This document shows positions 54,401 to 64,000 of a stretch of 64,000 bases of DNA, one piece after another. The notes under the pieces are model-generated. The model did no database searches and was not told the DNA's origin. It worked only from the letters and a program-made list of their open reading frames with translations. The position numbers and the translations under genes were made by a program. The DNA comes from Bolinopsis microptera (lineage: Eukaryota > Ctenophora > Tentaculata > Lobata > Bolinopsidae): NCBI RefSeq assembly GCF_026151205.1, contig NC_087084.1:7489394-7553393 (forward strand). Direction: 5' to 3'. Position 1 is the stretch's first letter. Each line of letters opens with the position of its first letter.

Positions 54401-57400
54401 TGGAGGTAATAAGATGTAAGTTTTATTCAACTAATAACTATGCAGTTATGTAACCGTGAAAAATGCATTTAACCAATTAATTCAGACCTCACCCTGGACG
54501 TGATCTGTGACGATGTCTCCACCATATTTGTTGACGGAGAACAGCAGGATGTTGCAGGAACTGGGGCCTGGAACCAGCTCGCCAGTGTCCGTATCTCTGG
54601 AGATACCAAAGTAGTAGGAGTTCAGTGCAGGAATACTGGCGGTCCTTACGGTATCATGGCTCAGATCCTTGATGGGTCCAAGAAGGTTATAATAATTATT
54701 ATTAATCGTTATACAATTTAAGCACCTTAGCTAACTCATTAAGTTGTTAAAATATCAATCAACTCTACCCAGTTCGCACCATAGTACGTTGAATTAAACT
54801 AATCATTACAATAAACACAAACAACATTCAATATTTCTTCAAATAGCAAATAACTAGCGATCACCATTCACCAAGTGTTTAGCACACCTGTGCCCTGACT
54901 CGGAAACACAACAGGATCCTAATACTTCCCATTCTTCGGAGAGAGATTTAATACCGCTCTCACCCCAGGTTGTTGCTGTCTCTGACGACTCCTGGAGTTG
55001 CTCCAACGCTGCTGAAGACGGCTGGTCTACAGGTGATTTTGTGGAGGGGGACAACTGGAAACCCGCAGCTTACTACAACGGACACCCACCGTACAAAACA
55101 GCTCAACAGGTCACTTTAAAAGCCAAATATAAGCACATAAAACCTTCTCAAGCCTCCACTGATTCATCTATTATTGACATTATTTGTTTGATTGTGCCGT
55201 AAAAATAAATGATTGTTTTGTTAAAATAATTGTTTTCTTAACAGGCCTGGCGGAGCATGTCCCTCAATAAAAGGATTATATGGACCGCCTCTGGAGCTGA
55301 TACAACTGTTTACTGCCGTAAAGTCATGCCTGCAGCTGCTCGTTAGTTTTTATTTTTATGTTTTAGTCGGGGACTTCCTTGATTTTATATTAAGATTTTT
55401 ATTCTACAGTCCCTAACTAGTATAGTTAGGGACTGTTTTGCATTTTTTAGGTTAGGACTTTCTTGATATGCATTGTTTAAGTTATTTCATCACCAAAACT
55501 ATATTTTGACCCCTGATTAATATCCCAGCACCAAAGCTAGCCGTATCAGCAGCCTGGAAACTCATCCCTGGAGGCCTTACTAAAATAAGCAAGGGAAAAT
55601 CTGGTGTATGGGGTGTAAACAGAGTTAATGGTATCTATAGACTCAATGGAGATGGTAAGGAATACATTATTTAACTAAGCAATTAGCTAGTCAGTTAATT
55701 ATTTAATAATGTTAACATTTTACTAATTAACGTGACAAGGAATACATTATAAATATTTGAGTAATCAATGTAATACATTATTAATATACATATTATATAT
55801 AATTAATTGATAAACTAATTATTGATACATCACAGGAACTAGCTGGACTAAAATAGCCGGAGGTTTAGTCCAGGTCTCGTCAGGAGCTTCAGTTTGGGGT
55901 GTCAATAGAAACGACATGATTTACAGATATAAGGGAGGAAACCAGTGGGAGAATATCGGTGGCCGCCTTACAAATGTTAGTTAATTATCTTATACTTAGC
56001 TAATTTATTAGTTAATTACTAATTAGTTTATTGATAAATGTATATAAACTTACCGTTATGATTCTGCTCAGTAAACAAACGTTGGTGAACAAAATTTTAG
56101 TTTTAATAACTAAAACGTTCAGCAGATTAAGGTTTTTGTCTGTAGGCTGTGATGTTGTTTTTGTAAAACCAACATAATTAACATAATGATTAATTTACTA
56201 ATCAATTAATTAACATAAGGATTAGTAAATTAAATAGCATAATTAACATAATGATTGATTAATTATGCAACATAATCACTATAATGTTACAGGTGGATGT
56301 GAGTGAAAACGATAACGTCTGGGGAGTTAACCGAGGAGGAAACATCTACAGATGGCTGGGAACCAGGTTTAATTAGTTGACTAACTAGTTAATTATTTAG
56401 TTATTCAGTTAATTAGTTAATTATGTATTTAATAAGTTAGTTAATTAGTTAGTTGTTAAAAACTGATTTGGTTGGCAAAAATCGATGGAGCAGATATTAA
56501 TTAGTTAATTATTTAGTCAATTAGTTAATTAATTAGTTAGTTAATAAGACAGTTTATTGGTTAGTTATTTAGTTAATTAACAACACATATCAGATGGGAG
56601 CAGATCGGTGGAGCAGCTATTCAAGTCAGTGTGGGAAATTCTGGAGTATGGGTTGTAAACAGCGCAAACAATATTTACTACAGAGTCGGAACATATGGTG
56701 ATTCTGGAACTGCTGGAACTGGTGTAAGTTAATTAGCTAATTAGCTAATTAGAACTGGTGTTAATTTATCTATTATTCGCACTGGACATTGAAAACATTA
56801 ATAAATCTTTTGTATGATTTTATAAAATATAGATACATCCTTGTTCCAGCTGAGAAAATTTAGAATATTCATAATTTGTAACTGGTTCGACTCATGATTT
56901 TATCTTCTACCAGTGGACTCACGTACCAGGAAAACTGAAATGGATCTCATCGGGAAATAACATAGTGGTCGGTGTGAATGCTAATAACGATATCTACTAC
57001 CGATCTGGTATGAGTGCAGATACTCCTACTGGAACTGGATGGAACAAAGTCAATGGAAAGCTAATGAACATCGACCTTCTGGATGATGAGGTACTTTACG
57101 CTCCATATATGGGGATCACGCGATGTTTTTATAGCTGACCCCCCCCCCCCCTCTAAATAGTTATAGTCTACCATAAGATACTAATAAGAACATTTTTAAA
57201 AAGTTGAATAAAACTGTGCCCGAGTAAAAATTTTCCAAAAATCTGGCTTAATTTTTAGACCAAATTTGCTGCATCCAGATTTTACTCAAATTTAATAATG
57301 ATAATAACGTTAATTGACGACGTTAACAACGTTGATTGACGACGTTAACAACGGTAATTTAAACTAACGATGTGGATAACATCAAATCTCTTCTTTTCAG

Positions 57401-60400
57401 GTAGTGGGAACGAACACGGCTATGAACATTTTCAGATGCCCCATGGTGGCCCCACCACCTCCTGTTAAATACTCCCCCTGTGATGAAACTGATAGTTGTG
57501 TCAGGGAAGTGGGAATTGGAGCTCTTCTTGCAGCTGGTAATTATTTATTCGGTTATCTAATTAGTTTGGTAATATATTAGTTAATAGTTGGTGCCACCTC
57601 CTCTCATATCAAGTACACTCTTTCACTTTGTGATAAGACTGATAGTTGTGTGGCATGTTAAGCATGTTAAGCATCCTTTCCCCTCCGTAAGGCACCCTAA
57701 AAGTGTTTCTAACAACAAACAAGGATAATGAAGTAGATCTACAGTGTATCTATATACACTGATAAAAACTAAGCGAGTAATAAAAAACTGCAGGAAGTCA
57801 GCTGGTTTCGAAGAACGGTCGAGCTAAGCTAGTTATGCAGGATGACGGTAACCTGGTCCTATACTGTGTGGTCGGAGGAGCAGTGTTGTGGAACAGTGAG
57901 TCTAACGGAAAGGGAGTCGACTCCGGACTCAAGCTTCAAGTGAGTTTCATTATGTGATAATCATATCATGTCGTAACACTCCTTATATGGGTATCACGTG
58001 ATAATGTCATGTTAAAATATCACGTGATACCCAAATAAGAAGTGTTTTATTGTGCGATAATGCCATGTTGGAAGGGTAGTTAATAAAACAAATATTTAAT
58101 AAAACAAATATTTATTTTTACGGCACAATCAAACAATATCAATAATAAATAAATCAGGGGAGGTTTGAAGAGGTTTCAAGTGCCGAAGGCCACTGCTTAT
58201 CTTTAGGATTTGAGAGTGACCTGTGCTTAAAACCCCCTCAACCATCCACTACGTCAATATACAGGGTGGGCCAAAAGTCAGTGTGCAAACGTTGGGTCTT
58301 ATACCTCCGCCGTGTTTTAAATTTGAGAGCTGTTGCTTTGCAAATGACATACTGTACTTACTGGTTCGAGGATTCCGTCGTCAAAATTTGAAAATTCGAA
58401 TATTTTAGACCACGCCCATTCAATATTAAAACACCTATATTGTTTTCTCAGAACATGCTGAACGCCTAATTTTTTCAGAGACGGTAGATTATCAAATGTT
58501 GCATATGATCTGAAAACATGAGGCAAAACGGATTAGAAATGACGAAGTTATCAAGCATTTTGTGTATCTCGTTAACAAAATTGACTGGGTGATTATGTGA
58601 CACCGTGACACGACACCTTAATTGGGCACCCTTAACAATTCCCATAATGTTTAACGGGGTAGTTAACGGGGTCACCTTATCACGTGATTAGGTAAACCAA
58701 TCACCTGATCACACGTAATGAATAAACTCGTTATGCTTCATATCTCGGTCATCTGAGAAGCTACAGTTCTAATTCTTTCAGGACAAACGTAATTCGAATG
58801 GCCAAACACAATTCAATAATATTTAGCTTGATCCGACTATCCAAACTATCAAATAAATGTGAAAATGAACCTCCATTTGAAAAAAATGAACGCGAATATT
58901 TTTCGAGTTGACAAATTCCTCGAACCAGTGGTGGTACTAAGTCATACCAGAAGGAAGTATTTCAATTGGGCAATCAGTGACTGAGCTATTAAGGCCAACG
59001 TTTGCACACTGACTTTTGGCCCACCCTGTACTTATTATACAAATATAGAAAAATATAATTATTTAAGCTAAAATTGCTTATTGGTCTAGTTTGGTGACAT
59101 AGGAGAGCCCAGTTGAGTTTTAGTTTAGGTTTATGTTTTAAATCATAGTTTGAAAGGTTAGCCATGTTTCATGGCAGAGAGAGATATCATGTGTGCAGAG
59201 CCGTACCGGATGTAGAATTTGAGATATAATATAGATTAGTTACCATATATTAGGGTCACCTCGATTTTGGAGGGATAGCAAGTGCTTTTTAAGGTTAGAT
59301 TTAATAATACCTGACGAGGCTGATAAGTCTGAATTTTTGGAAGAACCCGGGATTATTATCCCATCTTCATTAGCATCACATATTTCGAATACATAGGGGA
59401 TGAGATCATTCCAAATTTTGGCAGTATCGAGATAGCCCGACCACGGTCCGCGGACCACGGTCCGCGGACCAGTGGTCCGCGGACCACTGTCTGCGGACCG
59501 TGGTCCGCGGACCACTGTCTACCAGATCATATTACTGTATAATAACAGTATCCCCTGAATCAAGCAACAGGTGTTTGTGAATAGTTGATTGGTTACCAGA
59601 TCATATGAATGGTATGTATGGTATCTTGGATGCAATTAGTTACGACTAGCATAATTAATTGTAGCGTAGTAAATTACTGGATCAAACTATTGATTACGAT
59701 TCAAATGTGGTCTCTCGGATATAATTAGTTACGAATAATATTGATTGCTCAATGAAATAAATGATTACGATTAAAATGTGGTATATAAGTCGTTCGGTGG
59801 ACATTGATAACAACGCAGTTGTTACATTTGGAGCGGACACGAGGAGCATGAGCAGAGGAGTTAGCAAGACCTCCGGCATCAGAAGATGCTACAGGGTCAT
59901 GAGCAGCGCATGATATACCAGCATGCCTCTTGTTGCAGAAAACGCAGAAGCTTGGGTTGGCTCTGGAGACGATGAGGGTTTTACCAGCTTGAGTCCACTT
60001 GTCGAGAGGTGAGATAGGTTTGCAGATAGGGTCGCAGGGTAGGGCTGAGTTCATCCGTTTCGTTTTCTCTGAGACCATAGTTGTAGTTGTTCAAGAAGGA
60101 GTTGATGATAGAAATGATTGATGCAGTCTGATAATAGTTATTCTTTATATATTGCATGATGTGAACTGATCTCGTAAGGTTGCTTAATCGTTTAATAAGC
60201 CTTGACACCACCGCTGATTGGAATTCGCGTGCGATAATGTGAACCCTGCTTGACTCAGGGGATGATGTGAACCCTGCTTGACTCAGGAGATGCAGATGAT
60301 GTGAACCCTGCTTGATTCAGAGGATACTGTTATTATACAGTAATATGACAGTGGTCCGCGGACCACGGTCCGCAGACAGTGGTCCGCGGACCACTGGTCC

Positions 60401-62334
60401 GCGGACCGTGGTCCGCGGACCGTGGTCGGGCTATCTCGATACTGCCCAAATTTTCGTAGAGGTGTACAAAAAGTTCTGTTGGGAGATATCTAACCTCAGT
60501 AATGGGACAATCAGACGAAGTTTTTCATTTCTAGGACAGAACTTGAAAAGATCTTTAATCGACTGGGGGACATCAAATTTAAGAATTTTGAACAGTTCCA
60601 TAAATGTATGGTACATGTGCAGATTCTCCAGGTTGATAATTTTCTGCTCAGTGAATAGCGGTTTAGTGTGTTCAAGACAGTAGTTCTTGCTAGCCATATG
60701 TTCGTTATAAGTTCTTGAACGTGCACAGGTTAAGTAGTATTCTTTATGATCAAAATTGGGAATGTTACCAAATAGCAGTCTTATACATCGTTTTTGAATT
60801 GCAAAGATTTTATTCAGCATATGTTTAGGGATCCCACCCCAGCAAATTATACAATAGCTAAGATGTGACATAAAAAGAGCATTGTATAGTTTCAAATATT
60901 CAGATTTGGGAATGAATTTGCAAATTCTCTTAATCGATACAATACTGGAGTTCAGCTTTAAAGATAAATGATTAAGATGTGGTTCCCAACATAGCTGTTC
61001 GTCTATTATCACCCCAAGAAACTTTGTACATTGAACTTTTTCTAGCTTTTTGCCATCTAGTTGCAATTTATTGTGTTAAATGGTGGACATGTTGGTGCAT
61101 TTAGATTGCTACTTTGAGATCTGTTGAGTGTTGCTCAACCAAAAGAAATATAGTGAAGTATGACATACCTTATCGGACGTTAAATTACCGGATATTGCGT
61201 GAACAGCTTATGAACAGATATTAGAATGAACGTTAGGTCCTCTATACTAGCGTCCAATTAATGTCCGTTCAAATGAAGTCCGATAACGTAAACTTGTACG
61301 CCCCAATCTAAACACCTCCCTCAGGATGATGGCAACATGGTCCTCTACGCTGGAGACGCTGCCATCTGGGACAGTAAAACTAATGGAAACACCGACGCTG
61401 TGGAGCTTGTTGTCCAGAACGATCACAATGTTGTTTTGTACAGCTATGAAGATAGAAGTGTCTTGTGGAAGACTGATACTAACGGAAACAACTGTCCTGA
61501 TGCCCAATTCGTTGAGAGTAAGCAGATTAATGATTTGTTATAATATAATCTGCTTCTTTTTATATCTTTTCTGTTTAATTGATTGATATTTGTAGGCTTT
61601 TTAGTTTGATGTCAAAGTGATGATATCATTGAAGACTAAAAGGTTTGTCCCACAAAAGCTTAGACAACATCCTCTTTCAGACTGTGCTGCAGATAAATGT
61701 ATCCGGGAATCTCAGGTCGCTTCAATTCTTTCTCTTGGTAAGAATTTAAATGATCTGGCGATTGTTTATAAGGCGCAAATATTACATGTATTAGGATGCA
61801 GTGAAACTATATAAAATGTTGAATGTTGATAATTTCTTCTCGCAGCTTGACATTTGAACAAATTAACACGACGATTTAATAGGTAAGAAGATCGTCTCAA
61901 AGAACGGAAAAGCTGTGTTCACAATGCAAGCTGACGGTAACCTAGTCCTGACTTGTTCTATTAACAAGAATGTTCTGTGGAAGTCAGACACCAGTGGAGT
62001 TGCTGGAGGACTCAAATTCCAGGTACAATAATTATAAAATCATTCCAAATTGTTACCCAATCAATTAGATAACTTAACGAAGTTACCAATTTAATCCAGA
62101 TTAATTAATTCATCGATTAATTAGTCAATTTAATCCAGAGTGACGGTAACCTTGTCCTCTACGACGCAGACAGAAAGGACCTCTGGGCATCAGACTCTAA
62201 CGGTAACTATGACAACGCCGAACTAGTAGTACAGGACGACATGAACGTGGTTCTTTACTACTCTGCTGATAGAAAGGCTCTGTGGGCTACCGATACTGAT
62301 GGGGCTGAGTGTGCTGATCCTCCTAGCACTGTTG
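51479..62334 (+). CDS. Secreted mosaic protein: kringle, paired novel repeats, tectonin and bulb-lectin domains (3' end not found)
   Basis: Twenty-two exons join in phase to 898 codons: 51479-51530, 51905-52031, 52340-52387, 52613-52686, 53162-53317, 53594-53716, 53895-53980, 54152-54227, 54486-54685, 54969-55109, 55245-55341, 55529-55654, 55836-55975, 56293-56366, 56594-56723, 56914-57090, 57401-57536, 57794-57939, 61325-61517, 61681-61737, 61883-62022, 62139-62334. Signal peptide: MRFFVAFAVLGAIALGQG. Kringle, residues 18-100: GYRCQKWASQSPNAH, ENYCRNP, GLWCYND. Two homologous ~146-residue modules, 101-247 and 248-393: CDD...FxDG, GAWNQL, CRNTGGPYGIMA, SWSCSNAA, DTTVYCRK. Six tectonin repeats, about 394-625 (VWGVNR..IYR). 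Then two bulb-lectin units with QxDxNxVxY mannose-binding motifs (QDDGNLVLY, QDDGNMVLY, QSDGNLVLY). It is likely an extracellular glycan-recognition protein. The last exon is phase 1, so the gene continues. Confidence 0.88.
53485..53592. repeat. 11-bp TTTAATTCCTG repeat in an intron of the mosaic lectin gene
   Basis: About eight copies of TTTAATTCCTG with small changes run up to the acceptor at 53593, whose CAG seems to be derived from the repeat edge (AAATTCCAG). Confidence 0.85.
58262..59028. mobile_element. Tc1/mariner-type MITE in intron 18 of the mosaic lectin gene
   Basis: A 767-bp element whose ends are long perfect inverted repeats (CAGGGTGGGCCAAAAGTCAG at the left, its complement at the right, about 34 bp). 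TA flanks both sides (58260-58261, 59029-59030). CAGGGTG...-type ends with TA duplication are characteristic of the IS630-Tc1-mariner group. No intact transposase; short internal ORFs are unconvincing. Confidence 0.92.
59031..61130 (-). pseudogene. 5'-truncated LINE reverse-transcriptase remnant split by a TIR element
   Basis: Minus strand. 61066-60455 encodes an RT C-terminal part: KLEKVQCTKFLGVIIDEQL, IISRT-like thumb sequence, ALFMSHLSYCIICWGG and IQKRCIRLLFG. The frame is interrupted within Lys-Ile-Trp by the 1027-bp insertion 59420-60446 and resumes at 59419 with KIWNDLIPYVFEICDANEDG down to about 59240. The family differs from the intact LINE at 45-50 kb. The upstream RT and endonuclease are absent. 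Confidence 0.82.
59420..60446. mobile_element. TIR DNA transposon with 8-bp target duplication, inside a LINE
   Basis: A 1027-bp element with near-perfect ~125-bp inverted ends starting GGCAGTATCGAGATAGCC and filled with iterated GGTCCGCGGACC palindromes. It is flanked by CAAATTTT on both sides (59412-59419, 60447-60454), an 8-bp duplication as made by hAT, P or Merlin families. The ends do not match a family I can name. Internal minus-strand ORF 60078-59749 has cysteine pairs (FCVFCNKRHAGISC, KCNNC) but no clear domain. A 27-bp GATGATGTGAACCCTGCTTG repeat occurs three times at 60236-60322. Confidence 0.9.
61165..61285. repeat. Small inverted-repeat element with TTATCGGAC ends
   Basis: TTATCGGACGTTAAATTACC at the left and AATGAAGTCCGATAA at the right form inverted ends. 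Related sequence occurs at 31430-31505 and 50733-50811 (TGTCCGTTCAAA...GTCCGATA). Probably a dispersed MITE-like family. Confidence 0.6.
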
Positions 62335-64000
62335 GTAAGTGACACTCCTTATTTGGGCATCACGTGACACTCCTTATTTGGGCATCATATTAATACTGTC
62401 TTAATAATCTATGAAAAATGAGGGGGCGATAGTGGCAGGTCGAATCCGGGCACTTCATAGTATAGTTATTAGACTTGGGGGGGGGGGGGGGGGGGGGGGT
62501 TATTTCATTTTTAAACGCTACAGTCTAACCTTCCTGCTGCTTCATGTCTGCTTATTTAGGCATCATATTAATACTGTCTTAACACTGTCACTGTCAGTGC
62601 TGTAGAAGTGTTATAGCGAGCAGACAATAGCTGTAATCTGATTTATCTTCCAAAGAATCAATAAGATCCCTTTTTACCGCGAACCCCGATTTCCCCCAAG
62701 CTCCACGGTAGTTGAGGGTTTTACTGTACCTTCATGTACATTGTACAGTGTATACAGCTTAAGGAACTTATTTTACCATTACACGTGTCCAGCACCCAGT
62801 TTCATGAGAGGCAAGGTGCCCACGAGAGGATAGCCTGCCTCTTGGGTGTGGCAACCCTCCTAGAATATGATGCCCGGGGGGATGGGGGCCTGCACCAAGC
62901 GTCTTATTGTGTCGGAATCACTGGATCAGACCGAGGTGAGCCTTCTTCATTCGGCTCTTCGGGGGTACTTCATCTTTAAACACTACAGTCTAACCTTCCT
63001 GCTGCTTCATGTCTAGTTATTTCTAGCTGATTGTCTGACTGTCTACACTCATGCAAGTGTTTAGTCTGCACCGCCGTCCCACTGTAGTCAACATGGAAAT
63101 TAATTCATGTAATGCGAGCGGGCCATTTCTCTGAGGAAGACTAACAGTAACGGTGGAAAAACACATAATCATGCTTACCAAGTACTAATTCACTGGATTT
63201 ATATGCTTAAAGATAATGACTATAACATGGAACATACTTTGTCACTAGTAGCAGCTGGTGAATCAGCACGGTTTGATGTGTGCTGCACGTGCTGTAATAT
63301 GTATGCACGTGGTGTCATGACGGTAGGGCATACGTAAACATAACACTAGTGCGAAACATTCTGCGTAAAGCTCATAGCATTAGAAGTATGCGTAAACTTG
63401 TGTAATTCACAGCGATAATTATATATCGTGTTATTCGGTTTTGCACCTCAGGGTATAACTCAAGGGTCGACCTCGGCCTCGGTTTTATCAAAGCAAAATT
63501 TCCTCGGCCTCGGCCGCAAATCCTGCCCTCGGTCGACCCTTGGTATAACTGTTTAATATGTTGTTGTCCTCCGGAAGGTGCCAGTAGTTCTAATGACCAA
63601 TTTAAATACAAATTTATATTCAAATAATATTATAATTAAAGAACTGCACCCCAATTTTAGTAGTCTGAAAACGTGATAAATCGAAAGTTCGCTGATTACA
63701 ATCGTACATGTCAAAATCAATTTTTTATCTCAAATACTTGATACTTCCAGTCTTGCATGGAAAATGAAATGTTATTACTCAATGTTAAAAACACTCCTTA
63801 TATGGGAATCACGTGATACTTTAATAGCGTCATCAAGGTAGACGCGAAGAGGAGGGAGTCTGTCATTGTTAACCATTATATGAACCATTATATGGCTGTT
63901 AACTTGATAGCTGCAGATTCCATTCTTTAGTCCAAACGTCACGAGCCGGCTATTATAAATGCTCCCGGCTACTAGGTGGCCTATAAGTGGCACATCAAAC
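62335..64000. other. Intron or 3' flank of the mosaic lectin gene; repeat-rich
   Basis: No further exon was found. The segment has a 23-base G-run (62477-62499) and two direct repeats: GGCATCATATTAATACTGTC at 62382 and 62559, and CAGTCTAACCTTCCTGCTGC at 62520 and 62985. A CACGTGATA-type repeat (ACTCCTTAT.TGGG.ATCACGTGA) occurs at 62344 and 63794, as at 57977. No coding evidence. Confidence 0.55.
63461..63542. mobile_element. 82-bp hAT-type micro-MITE
   Basis: The ends CAAGGGTCGACC and GGTCGACCCTTG are exact inverted repeats. The 8-bp sequence GTATAACT flanks both sides (63453-63460 and 63543-63550). End sequence and duplication length fit hAT elements. The interior is made of CCTCGG iterations. 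Confidence 0.88.

Noticed and set aside
60312..60683. 123-codon ORF with VVRGPRSADSGPRTTGPRTV
   Set aside because: It reads through the iterated GGTCCGCGGACC end of a transposon and then antisense to a LINE remnant.
1..64000. tRNA or rRNA genes
   Set aside because: I looked for the tRNA A/B-box pattern and conserved rRNA segments by eye and saw none I could support; a covariance-model scan would be decisive.

Overview
This window is nuclear DNA of an animal. The genes have short GT-AG exons and introns, and they encode metazoan families: an adhesion GPCR with a GPS motif, an LDL-receptor-A GPCR, pentraxin, kringle, tectonin and bulb-lectin domains. The DNA is AT-rich and heavily seeded with transposons, minisatellites and a TTAGGG-type tract. 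The gene set, intron size and mobile elements (Penelope-like, CR1/jockey-like LINE, hAT, Tc1/mariner-type elements) suit a non-bilaterian animal, most likely a cnidarian. I infer this from gene style only and cannot fix the species.

Layout. 1-6206 (+): the 3' two thirds of an adhesion GPCR, rebuilt as 17 exons. 7671-8872 (-): a three-exon secreted cysteine-rich protein. About 11.0-16.4 kb: a transposon nest with a broken Penelope-like element between direct repeats, a TA-flanked MITE and a hAT remnant. 16.7-20.3 kb (+): a single-exon GPCR with LDL-A repeats. 20.3-26.0 kb: gene-poor DNA with a diverged tandem array and a perfect 43-bp-arm palindrome. 26.0-27.7 kb (+): an intronless secreted double-pentraxin protein. 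30.8-40.7 kb (+): a six-exon gene for a secreted orphan protein, with introns full of minisatellites and fold-back insertions. 41.8-43.9 kb: LINE fragments. 45-50.5 kb (-): an apparently intact two-ORF LINE. 51.5 to beyond 62.3 kb (+): a 22-exon (3' incomplete) secreted mosaic protein with kringle, tectonin and mannose-lectin-type repeats; its largest intron holds a mariner-type MITE and a truncated LINE that is itself split by a TIR element with an 8-bp target duplication.

Themes. Four of the six host genes encode secreted proteins and the other two encode large-ectodomain receptors. Pentraxin, kringle, tectonin and bulb-lectin modules point to extracellular recognition of glycans or particles, possibly innate immunity; this is inference from domains.

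The most unusual item is LINE ORF1 (48932-50272, -). It joins an AlkB-like 2-oxoglutarate/Fe(II) dioxygenase domain, with its HxD...H...RxxxxxR residues present, to an SGNH-hydrolase domain. An SGNH esterase is known in CR1/L2-type ORF1 proteins; I do not recall an AlkB partner in one.
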